Shown piece after piece: positions 9,398 to 21,482 of a stretch of 64,000 nucleotides of DNA. Source of the stretch: Yponomeuta sedellus. Taxonomy: Eukaryota; Arthropoda; Insecta; Lepidoptera; Yponomeutidae. Position 1 is the first letter of the stretch. The number at the start of each line of letters is the position of its first letter. Below the pieces are notes generated by a model. The model saw only the letters and a program-made list of their open reading frames with translations. It had not been told where the DNA came from and made no database searches. Location: assembly GCA_934045075.1 (NCBI GenBank), contig OW203723.1, positions 26,315,615 to 26,379,614 of the forward strand, read 5' to 3'. The translations under genes and the position numbers were made by a program.

Positions 9398-10798
9398 ATG
9401 GGTGACAAAAAGATCCCGCCTAAGCCCCCGGACCCAGTCCCTTTTGAATATGAGCCGGTTTGTACGATCACCTTACCTCAAGAATCGCCGATGTGCCAGC
9501 AGATGGATACTTCTGATAGTACCTGTAGAAAGCGTGCTGCAGTCTCCGGACCGCCACCTGAGTTACCATCTAAACTTCCCCGAGCTACTCTTGATCTTAG
9601 GCAAAAGTACTCTGCATTCGACAAAGGCCCATTTATTGTGCATGTCTCAAAAGTCCAGGCAGAGGAGAATTCTGGTTCAAGCTTGCACCATGTTAAGTTT
9701 GGCTTATTCCTATTGAAGCACAACATTGGTAATGTCTTGAACGATGGCATAAAACGATTAGGGCGCAACAGAGTTTCTGTCGAGTTTAAATCTCCGGAAG
9801 ATGCAAATGCCTTCATTGTTAATCCGGTTCTAGAGCAGAATCAATTCAAGGCAGTAGTCCCCCAATATAATGTGACTCGAATGGGCCTCGTAAGAGGGGT
9901 TCCAACTGAATGGTCAGAGGACGAAGTAAGAAATTTGTTAAAAGTTCCAACAGGCTGTGGAAATGTTATTAAAGTTCGCAGAATGAATAGGAAAATTATT
10001 GATAATGAAGGTCACTCAGTATGGGTCCCAAGGCAGACAGTGGTCCTCACATTTGATGGGCAGGTCCTCCCTAAAAGAGTATTCTGTTGCTACTCTGCTC
10101 TAGAGGTTGAGCAATATACTTATCCAACAGTGCAATGTTATAATTGCTGCCGGTTTGGACATACACGAAATCAGTGTCGGTCAAAACCTAGATGCTATAA
10201 GTGTGGAAAAGACCATCCTGGTGATGGTTGCGAGATTAATGAATGTGAGGCTACATGTTTATTGTGTGATGGTGAACATCCTGCTACTAGCAAGGATTGC
10301 CCAGAATACAGCAGACAGCGTGCTATTAAAATTCTAATGGCGGAGCAAGCTATTTCATATTTTGAGGCAAATAAAAGGATACCTGCTATTTCTAGAACTT
10401 ATGCAAACGCAGTGAAATCATCCCCTCCCTTGTTTTCACAGTCGCTGTCTAGCCCCACTCAAAGGCAGCAATCTAGTAGAGCATATAAAAAAACTGTCTT
10501 TTCAAAACCAAAGACTCATTCTCCCCTTACTCCAGGGTATGATAGGCTTGCACATCAAGAACTGACTAGGGACTATTCCTTTTCACCATCCTGTAATGGT
10601 TGTGCTCTAGGCCAAAATCAACTTTCAGCAAATATAGCTACTGAGGATCCCATTGAGCAGCTTGTTTCCCTTCTCACTAAACTTATTACTGCCAAGTCCC
10701 TACCAGACCACGTTGTCCAAAAACTTAGTAATATTTTATTTGTTCTTCATAATGACCCTTCATCTTCTTCAGTGGAATGTGAGAAGCATAAACAATAA
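9398..10798 (+). CDS. I-like LINE ORF1, Gag-like with three CCHC knuckles
   Basis: An intact 466-residue frame. The N-terminal half is Pro-rich and then has an RRM-like or gag-like fold typical of LINE ORF1 (VSKVQAEE, later FKSPEDANAF, then GLVRGVPTEWSEDEVRN). Three knuckles follow: CYNCCRFGHTRNQC, CYKCGKDHPGDGC and CLLCDGEHPATSKDC. Such proteins coat element RNA and form the ribonucleoprotein. ORF2 starts at 10752, overlapping by 47 bp. Confidence 0.75.
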   Translation: MGDKKIPPKPPDPVPFEYEPVCTITLPQESPMCQQMDTSDSTCRKRAAVSGPPPELPSKLPRATLDLRQKYSAFDKGPFIVHVSKVQAEENSGSSLHHVKFGLFLLKHNIGNVLNDGIKRLGRNRVSVEFKSPEDANAFIVNPVLEQNQFKAVVPQYNVTRMGLVRGVPTEWSEDEVRNLLKVPTGCGNVIKVRRMNRKIIDNEGHSVWVPRQTVVLTFDGQVLPKRVFCCYSALEVEQYTYPTVQCYNCCRFGHTRNQCRSKPRCYKCGKDHPGDGCEINECEATCLLCDGEHPATSKDCPEYSRQRAIKILMAEQAISYFEANKRIPAISRTYANAVKSSPPLFSQSLSSPTQRQQSSRAYKKTVFSKPKTHSPLTPGYDRLAHQELTRDYSFSPSCNGCALGQNQLSANIATEDPIEQLVSLLTKLITAKSLPDHVVQKLSNILFVLHNDPSSSSVECEKHKQ

Positions 10799-13700
10799 AA
10801 AACATGAACTAATTCATATCTTAAACAAATACAAAGCAGCAATTTGCTGCCTGAGTGAAACTTGGCTAAAGCCAAGTTCCAATTTTAATGTAAATAGCTA
10901 TAATTGTGTTCGCAATGATAGGGCTGACAACTATGGTGGTTGTGCCATTCTTGTCAGTAACAAAATTCCTTTTTCAGTAGTTTCGCTTCCCCATCTGGGC
11001 AGTGATGTTAATTTGGTCGGTGTAAAATCTTTAGGCATTACTATTGTCTCTATTTACATTTCAAACCCTTCCGTCACACTAATTCCATCAATTAATTTAC
11101 TTATGTCACAGTTACAAACTCCATTTATTATTATGGGCGATTTTAATGGGCATCACTATAGATGGGGCTCGGACCATTGTGACACCTTTGGGGAGGAACT
11201 CATTGAGGCCATTGATGATGCAGGTCTATGTGTCTTAAATGATGATAGACCTACGCGTAGGGGTTACATAGGAGGGAGGAAAAGTTGTGTTGACTTAACT
11301 ATCTGTTCACTGGATTTAAGTTCTCGCTGTATTTGGGATCGCTTAAATTACACTTATGAAAGTGTTAATTTTCCAATCCTTGTTTGTTTACCTCATAAAT
11401 CTGTCCCAGAAAAGTCAGTTAGTCCTTTACTGAAATATCGACTTACTAAAAATGGTTGGGTCACTTACTCAGACACTTTAGAGGGAGAGATTCCATCCCT
11501 ACCTAACATTGAAAATTCTGATTTAGCTTCTACCTATAATGCTTTCGCCGATGCCATAAATTTTTCTGCCGGGAATGCTTTCCCAGCTAAAAAACTGCGC
11601 TCTGGAAAAATCCCTTCTCCTCCCTGGTGGGACGAGGAGTGTACACGTATAATTAAAGAACGTATTGACGCAGAAAAAATCTGTAATGAATTTTGCTCTA
11701 TCGATAACTTAATTGAGTACCGTAGGCTTTTGGCCAAATCTAGAAGATTTCTACGAAGGAAGAAAAGAGCAGGTTGGGTAGCGTTTTGTTCTGCTTTATC
11801 TCCATCAAATCCACCTTCTCTAGTGTGGAGACAAATCAATCGTTTTAGAAATAGTTTTTCTCCTAAACAATCCTCTTATATCTCGGATGAAGTTGCCGAA
11901 GCATTCTTTATTAAACTAGCTCCTCCCTATGTCCCTAATGAAGAAGAATTATGGGTTCCTGATGTCTCTGCCAATAGCTCTCAGGACCCTTTTGACAAAC
12001 CTTTTTCTGCAGACGAATTGGCATCTGTTTTATCCCACGTAAAGAACTCTGCTCCAGGAGAGGATGGCTTCCCATATTCGTTCCTATCAAAATCAGGACC
12101 TAAGACAATCGATTATTTTTTAAAATTTGCAAACATGTGTTTCGAAACAGGTTTTGTTCCAGAATCTTGGAAAAAACAATTGGTCATGCCCATCCTTAAG
12201 CCTCAGAAAAGCTCTGATGATCCGAATGGTTTCCGTCCTATAGCTCTTTCATCTGCATTATCAAAGATTCTAGAACATCTTATTAAAAATCGTCTTGAGT
12301 GGCTTGTAGAAAATAGAGACATTTTACCTAGAACGCAGTTCGGTTTCAGAAAGGGGGTGGGAACTGTAGATAGTATCGCAGTACTTGTGACCGACATTAG
12401 GATAGCTTTTAGTAAAAATAAGTCGACGGTGGCAGCTTTCTTGGATATTTCCTCAGCTTATGATAGTGTTATCCTTTCAATTCTTAGAAATAAATTGCTT
12501 CAGCTAAAGATCCCCCCAAAGATTGTTCGCTGCATTCACCTTTTGTTAATGGCTCGGTCTGTAACTCTCCGACTGCCAGAGTTTAACTCTGGTACCAGAA
12601 TGTTATGGAAAGGCCTCCCTCAAGTTCGGTGTTAAGCCCAATACTTTTTAATTTGTATACCCACGACATGAATTCTAGCCTTAATTATAACTGTGAAATC
12701 CTTCAGTATGCTGATGATGTGGCTTTGTATGTCTCTGACAATTCCATTGAGGAAGCAGCGAATTCTTTGAGCTTATCTCTTGAATCCCTTAGTCACTGGC
12801 TCTTCTCCCATGGCCTTTCTGTGTCAGCTCAAAAGAGTTCCTTATTGGTATTTACTAGAAAACGGCGTATACCCGACATAGAGGTAAGCATTGAAAATAT
12901 CCCTATCCCTCTGAAATCGAAGGTGAAATTTCTTGGTGTCCATCTTGATCCTAGGCGTCTATCACATTGAACACTTGGTTAAAAAATGCGAACGCGTTTA
13001 TACCATCCTGCGCGTTCTTGCTGGGGTTTGGTGGGGTGCACACCCCTTTAGCCTTAAATTAGTATATAATGCTCTGATTAGAAGCGTTATTGATTACGGT
13101 TGTTTCGCCCTGGAGCCAATGAATAAAACCTCGCTAGTTAAGTTTGATCGCATTCAATATAAATGTTTGCGACTTGTTTTAGGCTGTATGAAATCGACAC
13201 CGACTAATGCCCTTCAAGTTGAGGCTGTAGATCCACCTCTTCATCTTCGTCGCCAGTTACTTTCGGACCGCTTTATAACCAAAGTTTGTTCCCGTACGTC
13301 TCACATCCTCCCTCGAAAATTACAAGAGCTTGATTCCCTCACTTCTACAAGTTCCTACTGGAATAACATAGAAGTTCCTCAAATTGTCAAGAGTTTCAGA
13401 TGGTTAGAGAATTTCAGGGGCTCTATGGTAACAACCAGTAAAGTGCCTATTTTTGATTACAGCTTTGATGTAATTCAGTATAAGCCTAAAACAATTCTGA
13501 GCATCGGTATAGGTAAAGATGATCCTTCAGCCAACTCCAAATTTAATGCTGCTATAAGTGAGCGATGGAATGGGTGGAAAAGATTTTTCACTGATTCGTC
13601 GAAGTTATCATCATCTTCCTCAGTAGGTGTTTCGGTGTTTTTAGAAAACTCTAAATTGGCTATTCAATTTAAATGCCCTCCGGAGTCCACTATATTTACT

Positions 13701-14462
13701 GGCGAGTGTATTGGAATATTGGAGGCCTGTCTTTTCGTTGAATCGCACAATATTAATAATGCAGTTATCTTTACTGACTCTCTAAGTTGCCTCCAAGCTC
13801 TGGACCAGAATCAGTTCAAGTCAAAATTAAATAGTAAACTCATTATGGATATTAAAAAATCTTTGCTAAATTGTTATAAGAATAACCTTGAAGTCAACCT
13901 GGTCTGGATACCTGGCCACTCAGGTATTTTGGGCAATGAGAATGCAGATGCTATTGCTAAACACGCCTGTACTCACGAAGTGGACTTGAAGCACTCCTCT
14001 CACTATCCCTATGACTTGCTAGCGTTGTCAAAGCCACGTCTTTACGTCCACTGGTCGACCCTGTGGGAAGAGAGTAGTCGCTTCAAGGGTTCTCGATTTT
14101 TCTCTATTCAACCAACTATAACACCCAAACCTTGGTTTTTCAAATTTAAAAAGGTTGGTAAGAGGGTAGTGTCGGTGATATCAAGGCTTCGGATCGGTCA
14201 CTGTTGTACGCCTGTCTTTTTAAATAAAATCAGAGTGCGTGATAACTCGATTTGTGAGTGTGGTCTGGAGGAGGGTGATCTCGACCACATTTTCTTTAAC
14301 TGCTCAAATAATAATAGATCAGTTAATTTGTATAGTTGCATTCCATCTGTAGATATTCCACTACCAATTAATTTCATGTGTTTATTAACGCATTTATCAT
14401 CGTCCATGGGCCTGTATATATTACTTATAAAATTCATTGGAGAAAATGATATTAAGTTATAA
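10752..14462 (+). pseudogene. I-like LINE ORF2 (EN, RT, RNase H) with two frameshifts
   Basis: The ATG at 10752 opens with LQWNVRSINNKKHEL, then SETWLKP and IIMGDFNGHHYRWGS of an APE-type endonuclease. The usual SDH motif reads SVNFPILV, so the endonuclease is probably dead. RT shows FLDISSAYDSV and YADDVALYV. One base is missing at about 12620 in the LPQGS motif, and another shift occurs near 12950. RNase H follows with acidic residues in FFTDSSKL, GECIGILEA, FTDSLS and GHSGILGNENADAIAK, and the frame ends ENDIKL. Intact, the product nicks target DNA and primes reverse transcription there. Confidence 0.8.
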
Positions 14463-14666
14463 TTAGAGTTTTATTTTAGTTGTTGTATTATTAAGCGTGT
14501 ATTTAGTTTTAAAAATATGTATTATTTCAGTTTAATGTACTCATTGTTAATTTTATATTGTTTCAGAGTTGCTGTAGATAGAACATTCATTTAGTTCACA
14601 CTTGTTCAAAGTCTTCACAAAGAAATCAAAATTAGTAGGTAAACATAAAAAAAAATTGCTCATTTC

Positions 14667-15610
14667 GTGTCAAGACTTGACTGTGGCAGAATTTGTCGAC
14701 ATCGGCTGGTTGCCATATCAATAGGAAATAATAATAACCTTTTGTATGACAGATTCCAGGGGTACTACACCATCTTTACAGACGCTTCAAAACACACTAA
14801 TAGTTGCGTAGGTGTAGGTGTGTTTCATTCTCAATTTGATATTGTTCAAAAAATTAGACTTCCCCCTGAATCTTCGGTGTTCACTGGAGAATGCTTTGGA
14901 CTTTTAAAGGCAGTGGAATATATACTTTATATGGGTCTGCGAAGTACACTGGTACTGTCAGATTCCTTAAGCTCTCTCCAGGCCCTAGTAAAATTTCCAT
15001 TTTTCAGTTTTAATTCGCCAATAATTTTTGATATACGTAAATTATTACTTCAATGAACTCAGAGAGGTTTCATTGTTTGTTTCCGATGGGTCCCTTCCCA
15101 TTCCGGTATAGTTGGCAATGAAAAAGCTGATAAACTTGCTAATGAGGCTGTGGAGTGTGGGGATCTATTTCCGTTTCAAAATTATTCTAGCGATCTCACC
15201 TCTCTTCCCAGGGTTTATCTCCGGGAGGCCTGGGATAAAATCTGGGAAGAGGAATGTACAAAAGGCATGCATTACCGGACAATACAACCCGTTATTTTGA
15301 CAAAGCCCTGGTTTTGTCGCGTCAGTGCCAGGTTCAGTAAGAAGATAACTTCAATAATGATCCGCTTGCGTTTGGGCCATACTTCAACTCCGGCCCACCT
15401 TGCTAAGCTTGGCATTGTGGGGCTGAGGTGGGAGATATAAATCACTACCTATTTTCCTGTCCTGATTTGGATCATTCTTCCTTTCTTTCTTCCCTGACTT
15501 CCCTTGGTGTCTCCTTTCCTACTTGTGAATCCTGCCTTTTATATAATTTTGATGTAAATATTTATAATTGTATTGCTAAGTATTTAAGTAAAAATGATAT
15601 AAAAATTTAG
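14667..15610 (+). pseudogene. Second LINE tail: RNase H and C-terminal fragment
   Basis: Four short frames in succession carry a diverged copy of the preceding element's end: FTDASKH, GECFGLLKAVE and LSDSLSSLQAL (RNase H), then KPWFCRV, IRLRLGHTSTP, a CPDLDH segment and the final KNDIKI, which matches the ENDIKL end of the first element. Stops at 15054 and frame changes near 15120 and 15430 disable it. It is a related but distinct, 5'-truncated element. Confidence 0.65.
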
Positions 15611-15805
15611 TGTATCATTTATTATGCCTATATCATTATTTGTATTCCTAATGTTATTATTTCCTGATTTTAAAATTCCTTTTGTATTGCTAAGTACCTA
15701 TTTAAGTAAAAACGACATAAAAATTTAGTTTAAGATTAATTGTACATATATCTTTATTTGTGATCCTAATGTTATTATTACCTGATTTTAAAATTCCTTT
15801 TTCCA
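15571..15805 (+). repeat. Tandem repeat, two units of about 115 bp, in LINE 3' end
   Basis: The segment beginning ATTGCTAAGTA and ending CCTGATTTTAAAATTCC occurs at about 15571-15683 and again at about 15686-15805 with substitutions and small indels. It spans the last codons and the 3' UTR of the LINE tail. Confidence 0.6.
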
Positions 15806-15973
15806 AATTCCGTGTAACCTTTCGTATTTGTTCCGTTTCCTTACCTTTAACCATAGTCCCAGTAGTCTATGATAACTTGACACCACAGAGCACTTGACAC
15901 TGGCGTAGGCCACAAATTAGACAGGTAGGCACAAACCGTGCAGTGCCATTTACTAAAAAAAAAAAAAAAAAAG

Positions 15974-17695
15974 ATAGCCGGTTTATCGTGCGTGCTGTGA
16001 TGCTCTGTGGTGCTGTAAAATTTGTGCGTGCGTGTTCTTCTTCGAGTTTCCTCCATAAATTGAACTAAATCATAGAACAACTTACAAATTAATTTACACT
16101 ATTCAACCAACTTACTCACTTCAAGTGAAAACAATACGAAAAGCGCAATTAACAAAACCTGTGAGCGAGGACTGAATCTTCAAAAACCACGTGTAAACCA
16201 GCGGTGACACCAACAAATCGTGAATAGAGTGTTTGCTTTGCTTCGCGGCTCAACGCATTGGCCTAAACACTGCAAACACCGAGGCTCGTGTGCCACGTGT
16301 GAAAACAACATGTCCTTCAAGGTTGAAGACGATCTGCGCGATGGGCTGTCGGCCAGAGAAATGTTCACGTCGACCGACGGTCTCACGTACAACGACTTCC
16401 TGCTGTTGCCCGGGTAGGTGGACCTCACCTCACCCCTCACCAAAAAGATAAACCTTAAAGCTCCGCTAGTGTCCACCCCTATGGACACAGTCACCGAAGC
16501 GGACATGGCCATCGCCATGGCTCTATGTGGCGGTATCGGCATCATCCACCACAACTGCACGCCTGACTACCAAGCTAATGAAGTCCACAAAGTTAAGAAA
16601 TACAAACACGGCTTTATCAGAGACCCTGTCTGCATGGGCCCTGTCCAAACTGTTGCCGACGTCATTGAAGCAAAGAAAACTAATGGCTTCACAGGATACC
16701 CAATCACCGAGAATGGCAAACTGGGAGGCCGCCTTATTGGCATTGTTACTTCTAGAGACATTGACTTCAGGGAGGGTGACCCACATTTAAGCCTGAAGGA
16801 GGTTATGACCCCCATCTCAGATATGATTACTGCACAGTCTGGTGTCACTCTGCAGGATGCCAACTACATCCTTGAGAAGAGCAAAAAAGGCAAATTGCCC
16901 ATCATTAATGAAGCAGGAGAGCTAGTTGCCCTCATTGCCAGAACCGACTTAAAGAAAGCTCGCAGCTACCCCAATGCTTCCAAAGATAGGAACACGTGAC
17001 GCTGACAAGGAACGCCTGAAGATGCTTGTCAATAATGGTGTTGATGTTATTGTCCTAGACTCGTCTCAAGGCAACTCCATATACCAGATTGAAATGATCA
17101 AATTCATCAAAAATACTTACCCTGAAATTCAAGTAATTGGTGGCAATGTTGTAACAAGAATGCAAGCAAAGAACCTTATAGAAGCCGGTGTTGATGCACT
17201 GAGAGTAGGCATGGGAAGCGGCTCCATTTGCATCACACAGGAGGTGATGGCGTGTGGCTGCCCCCAAGCCACAGCTGTGTACCAAGTAGCTTCCATCGCA
17301 CACAAGTATGGTGTGCCAGTAATAGCCGATGGTGGCATCCAATCAGTTGGCCATATTGTGAAGTCTAGCCCTCGGGGCATCTACAGTGATGATGGGATCT
17401 CTGCTAGCTGGTACGTCAGAGGCCCCCGGTGAGTATTTCTTCTCTGATGGTGTGAGACTGAAGAAGTATCGAGGTATGGGAAGTCTGGAGGCGATGGAAA
17501 ACAAAGATGGGAAGGGTGCTGCCATGAGCCGTTACTTCCATAAGGAGACTGATAAGCACAGAGTGGCGCAGGGAGTCAGTGGCAGCATAGTGGACAAAGG
17601 CTCTGTCCTGCGCTTCCTACCATACTTGCAAACGGGTGTCCAGCACAGCTGCCAAGACCTCGGCGCGCGTTCCATCGATAAGCTAAGGGAGATGA
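15974..17695 (+). pseudogene. IMPDH: IMP dehydrogenase retro-pseudogene, copy 1
   Basis: An intronless copy of inosine-5'-monophosphate dehydrogenase, the NAD-dependent enzyme making XMP for guanine nucleotide synthesis. The start ATG is at 16310. Recognisable parts include [23 protein letters not shown], the CBS-domain segment, [13 protein letters not shown], and [13 protein letters not shown] with the catalytic Cys loop, then [16 protein letters not shown]. Lesions: a 21-bp in-frame deletion after LLPG creates TAG at 16414; a deletion at 16985 shifts the frame and removes about ten codons; another shift lies near 17365. The C terminus stops after KLREM, where copy 2 begins. The 5' UTR is shared with copy 3. 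Absence of introns suggests retroposition. Confidence 0.9.
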
Positions 17696-18370
17696 CACCA
17701 AATCGTGAATAGAGTGTTTGCTTTGCTTCGCGGCCCAACGCATTGGCCTAAACACTGCAAACAACGAGGCTCGTGTGCCACGTGTGAAAACAACATGTCC
17801 TTCAAGGTTGAAGACGATCTGCGCGATGGGCTGTCGGCCAGAGAAATGTTCACGTCGACCGACGGTCTCACGTACAACGACTTCCTGCTGTTGCCCGGGT
17901 AGGTGGACCTCACCTCACCCCTCACCAAAAAGATAAACCTCAAAGCTCCGCTAGTGTCCACCCCTATGGACACAGTCACCGAAGCGGACATGGCCATCGC
18001 CATGGCTCTATGTGGCGGTATCGGCATCATCCACCACAACTGCACGCCTGACTACCAAGCTAATGAAGTCCACAAAGTTAAGAAATACAAACACGGCTTT
18101 ATCAGAGACCCTGTCTGCATGGGCCCTGTCCAAACTGTTGCCGACGTCATTGAAGCAAAGAAAACTAATGGCTTCACAGGATACCCAATCACCGAGAATG
18201 GCAAACTGGGAGGCCGCCTTATTGGCATTGTTACTTCTAGAGACATTGACTTCAGGGAGGGTGACCCACATTTAAGCCTGAAGGAGGTCATGACCCCCAT
18301 CTCAGATATGATTACTGCACAGTCTGGTGTCACTCTGCAGGATGCCAACTACATCCTTGAGAAGAGCAAA
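17696..18370 (+). pseudogene. IMPDH: IMP dehydrogenase pseudogene, copy 2, truncated, tandem to copy 1
   Basis: It begins inside the IMPDH 5' UTR immediately after copy 1's last IMPDH codon and runs to LEKSK in the CBS region, then stops at a junction with an inverted 3'-UTR fragment. It shares copy 1's 21-bp deletion and stop (at about 17899), so copies 1 and 2 arose by duplication after that lesion. Sequence identity with copy 1 is nearly complete. Confidence 0.9.
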
Positions 18371-18704
18371 AATATATACATGGCTGACGAAAATATATCA
18401 TTTTCCAGAAATACTTTTCCAAAGGAAATACTCAATATCATTCTCTGTGAATAAAACTTAATTCTGTTAGCATGGGTCAGAAATTTATAACACATTTCTA
18501 TACTAAGTTATGTAAGGAGAGCTTAAAAAATTGATACACACTTTGCTTAATATACACATAGTTTTCCCATTTTTTCATTAAAAAATAGATCTAAAATCTT
18601 CATAAATTTTAACAGTTATGATTTCATTTTGCTAATATTACTTCTAAAGACCTAGAACTATCTCTTTCCGTAAGAGAATAGGCCATGCACATTTCCCTCT
18701 AGCT
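18371..18704 (-). repeat. Inverted IMPDH 3'-UTR and last-codons fragment
   Basis: This matches 19308-19622 (the 3' UTR and final 14 codons of the minus-strand copy 3) with a 19-bp indel near 18523. Relative to copy 2 it is inverted, so copy 2 is joined head-on to a copy 3-type tail. Confidence 0.85.
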
Positions 18705-19160
18705 GTCGAGGCTCTAGGTTTTTATTACAAAGCCAGGGTATTTTAACACAGGATTACTCCAACATGTCAACTAACTCCATACCAAATTTTATTAAAATCA
18801 CTCCAGCTGTTTAGACATGAAGAAGTAAGAAACATACACTCACAAACTAGCACTTATAATATTAATGTGAATGAATGATAGTATGGTATGAAACATGGTC
18901 CAATAAGAGCTTCTAATGTCATCCACCTTCCAAGTGTTTTTATGTTTGACCTTAAAACCTTATAAACATAACAAGAAAATATTGCGAGTCCAGTTCAATA
19001 TTCCTGCTGGTTTTAATGTGTAAGAAATTCTACACCGCTCCGCTACCACCGCGGCTAGTCTTAATAGTAATGGCTTGAAAGGCTAGAGTCCCTTCATCAC
19101 TACCTATGTAGGATCTTTAGGTAGTCTGTGGATATACATTAGGAAGTGTTAGGAGTCCTA
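18705..19160 (+). repeat. 455-bp repeat, copy 1
   Basis: Near-identical to 23056-23516. In this copy the end reads AGTGTTAGGAGTCCTAAG and continues into unique DNA, which shows the pre-telomere state of the sequence broken at 23511. Confidence 0.85.
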
Positions 19161-19307
19161 AGATTTCTAGATGTGTGGCATAAGATACCATGCAAGGTAC
19201 AGTACTACCAAAGAAACAATGCTTTCATACAAACATTTTAATTATTTAAAAGTTGTAAAAAGTCAAAATGCAGTTTTAGGCTAGGCTTAAACTATACAAA
19301 CAAATAT

Positions 19308-21364
19308 TATATATACATGGCTGACGAAAATATATCATTTTCCAGAAATACTTTTCCAAAGGAAATACTCAATATCATTCTCTGTGAATAAAACTTAATT
19401 CTGTTAGCATGGGTCAGAATTTTATAACACATTTCTATACTAAGTTATGTAAGGAGACTTTGCTTAATATACACATAGTTTTCCCATTTTTTCATTAAAA
19501 AATAGATCTAAAATCTTCATAAATTTTAACAGTTATGATTTCATTTTGCCAATATTACTTCTAAAGACCTAGAACAATCTCTTCGTAAGAGAATAGGCCA
19601 TGGACATTTCCCTCTAGCTGTGCAGAGTATGTCCTCTTCATGAACCGCAGGGCCCCCGAGTAGCTCATCTCCCTTAGCTTATCGATGGAACGCGCGCCGA
19701 GGTCTTGGCAGCTGTGCTGGACACCCGTTTGCAAGTATGGTAGGAAGCGCAGGACAGAGCCTTTGTCCACTATGCTGCCACTGACTCCCTGCGCCACTCT
19801 GTGCTTATCAGTCTCCTTATGGAAGTAACGGCTCATGGCAGCACCCTTCCCATCTTTGTTTTCCATCGCCTCCAGACTTCCCATACCTCGATACTTCTTC
19901 AGTCTCACACCATCAGAGAAGAAATACTCACCGGGGGCCTCTGACGTACCAGCTAGCAGAGATCCCATCATCACTGTAGATGCCCCGAGGGCTAGACTTC
20001 ACAATATGGCCAACTGATTGGATGCCACCATCGGCTATTACTGGCACACCATACTTGTGTGCGATGGAAGCTACTTGGTACACAGCTGTGGCTTGGGGGC
20101 AGCCACACGCCATCACCTCCTGTGTGATGCAAATGGAGCCGCTTCCCATGCCTACTCTCAGTGCATCAACACCGGATTCTATAAGGTTCTTTGCTTGCAT
20201 TCTTGTTACAACATTGCCACCAATTACTTGAATTTCAGGGTAAGTATTTTTGATGAATTTGATCATTTCAATCTGGTATATGGAGTTACCTTGAGACGAG
20301 TCTAGGACAATAACATCAACACCATTATTGACAAGCATCTTCAGGCGTTCCTTGTCAGCGTCACGTGTTCCTATCTTTGGAAGCATTGGGGTAGCTGCGA
20401 GCTTTCTTTAAGTCGGTTCTGGCAATGAGGGCAACTAGCTCTCCTGCTTCATTAATGATGGGCAATTTGCCTTTTTTGCTCTTCTCAAGGATGTAGTTGG
20501 CATCCTGCAGAGTGACACCAGACTGTGCAGTAATCATATCTGAGATGGGGGTATAACCTCCTTCAGGCTTAAATGTGGGTCACCCTCCCTGAAGTCAATG
20601 TTTCTAGAAGTAACAATGCCAATAAGGCGGCCTCCCAGTTTGCCATTCTCGGTGATTGGGTATCCTGTGAAGCCATTAGTTTTCTTTGCTTCAATGACGT
20701 CGGCGACAGTTTGGACAGGGCCCATGCAGACAGGGTCTCTGATAAAGCCGTGTTTGTATTTCTTAACTTTGTGGACTTCATTAGCGTGGTAGTCAGGCGT
20801 GCAGTTGTGGTGGATGATGCCGATACCGCCACATAGAGCCATGCCGATGACCATGTCCGCTTCGGTGACTGTGTCCATAGGGGTGGACACTAGCGGAGCT
20901 TTGAGGTTTATCTTTTAGGTGAGGGGTGAGGTGAGGTCCACCTCTTCGGCGGTAAAGTCTATGTACCCGGGCAACAGCCGGAAGTCGTTGTACGTGAGAC
21001 CGTCGGTCGACGTGAACATTTCTCTGGCCGACAGCCCATCGCGCAGATCGTCTTCAACCTTGAAGGACATGTTGTTTTCACACGTGGCACACGAGCCTCG
21101 GTGTTTGCAGTGTTTAGGCCAATGCGTTGGGCCGCGAAGCAAAGCAAACACTTCTATTCACGATTTGGTGTCACCGCTGGTTTACACGTGGTTTTTGAAG
21201 ATTCAGTCCTCGCTCACAGGTTTTGTTAATTGCGCTTTTCGTATTGTTTTCACTTGAAGTGAGTAAGTTGGTTGAATAGTGTAAATTAATTTGTAAGTTG
21301 TTCTATGATTTAGTTCAATATAAGGAGGAAACTCGAAGAAGAACACGCACGATAAACCGGCTTT
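19308..21364 (-). pseudogene. IMPDH: IMP dehydrogenase retro-pseudogene, copy 3, inverted
   Basis: This is the most complete copy: 5' UTR (to about 21364), the N-terminal region with [11 protein letters not shown] intact where copies 1 and 2 have a deletion, the catalytic region, and the C terminus [10 protein letters not shown] ending at 19561, then 3' UTR to about 19308. It shares the deletion after SKD and the shift after HIVKS with copy 1, so these predate duplication. Its own lesions are AAA to TAA after LTSPLT and a 1-bp loss after LKEV. It also has no introns. Confidence 0.9.
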
Positions 21365-21365
21365 C

Positions 21366-21482
21366 TCCTATTAACTTATTTTTTTTTTTTTTTTTAGTTC
21401 GTCCCGCAAGGAACCGGCTAAGGTCTTAGACCATGCTGCCACGTCTTTGGTTTTTTTTCTTCATTAAGATCCTATTAACTTA
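21366..21482 (-). mobile_element. Short retroposed SINE-like insert with 13-bp target-site duplication
   Basis: TCCTATTAACTTA occurs at 21366-21378 and 21470-21482 and flanks a 91-bp insert that, on the minus strand, ends in a poly(A) of about 17. The insert body (GTGGCAGCATGGTCTAAGACC and following) looks tRNA-related or SINE-like but lacks a clear B box. It sits just upstream of IMPDH copy 3. Confidence 0.7.

Larger units (their letters stand above)
9225..14520 (+). mobile_element. I-like non-LTR retrotransposon, decayed
   Basis: The order is ORF1 with three zinc knuckles, then an ORF2 region with APE-type endonuclease, reverse transcriptase and RNase H. RNase H after RT places it with the I/LOA-like lineages and apart from the telomeric SART-type elements here. 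The 5' limit is only approximate and no clear poly(A) is visible after 14462. Two single-base frameshifts in ORF2 make it inactive. AT-rich codon use matches its surroundings and contrasts with the GC-rich telomeric elements. Confidence 0.75.

Noticed and set aside
11341..11402. Intact endonuclease in the I-like LINE
   Set aside because: The expected SDH motif is replaced (SVNFPILV), and ORF2 has two frameshifts downstream.
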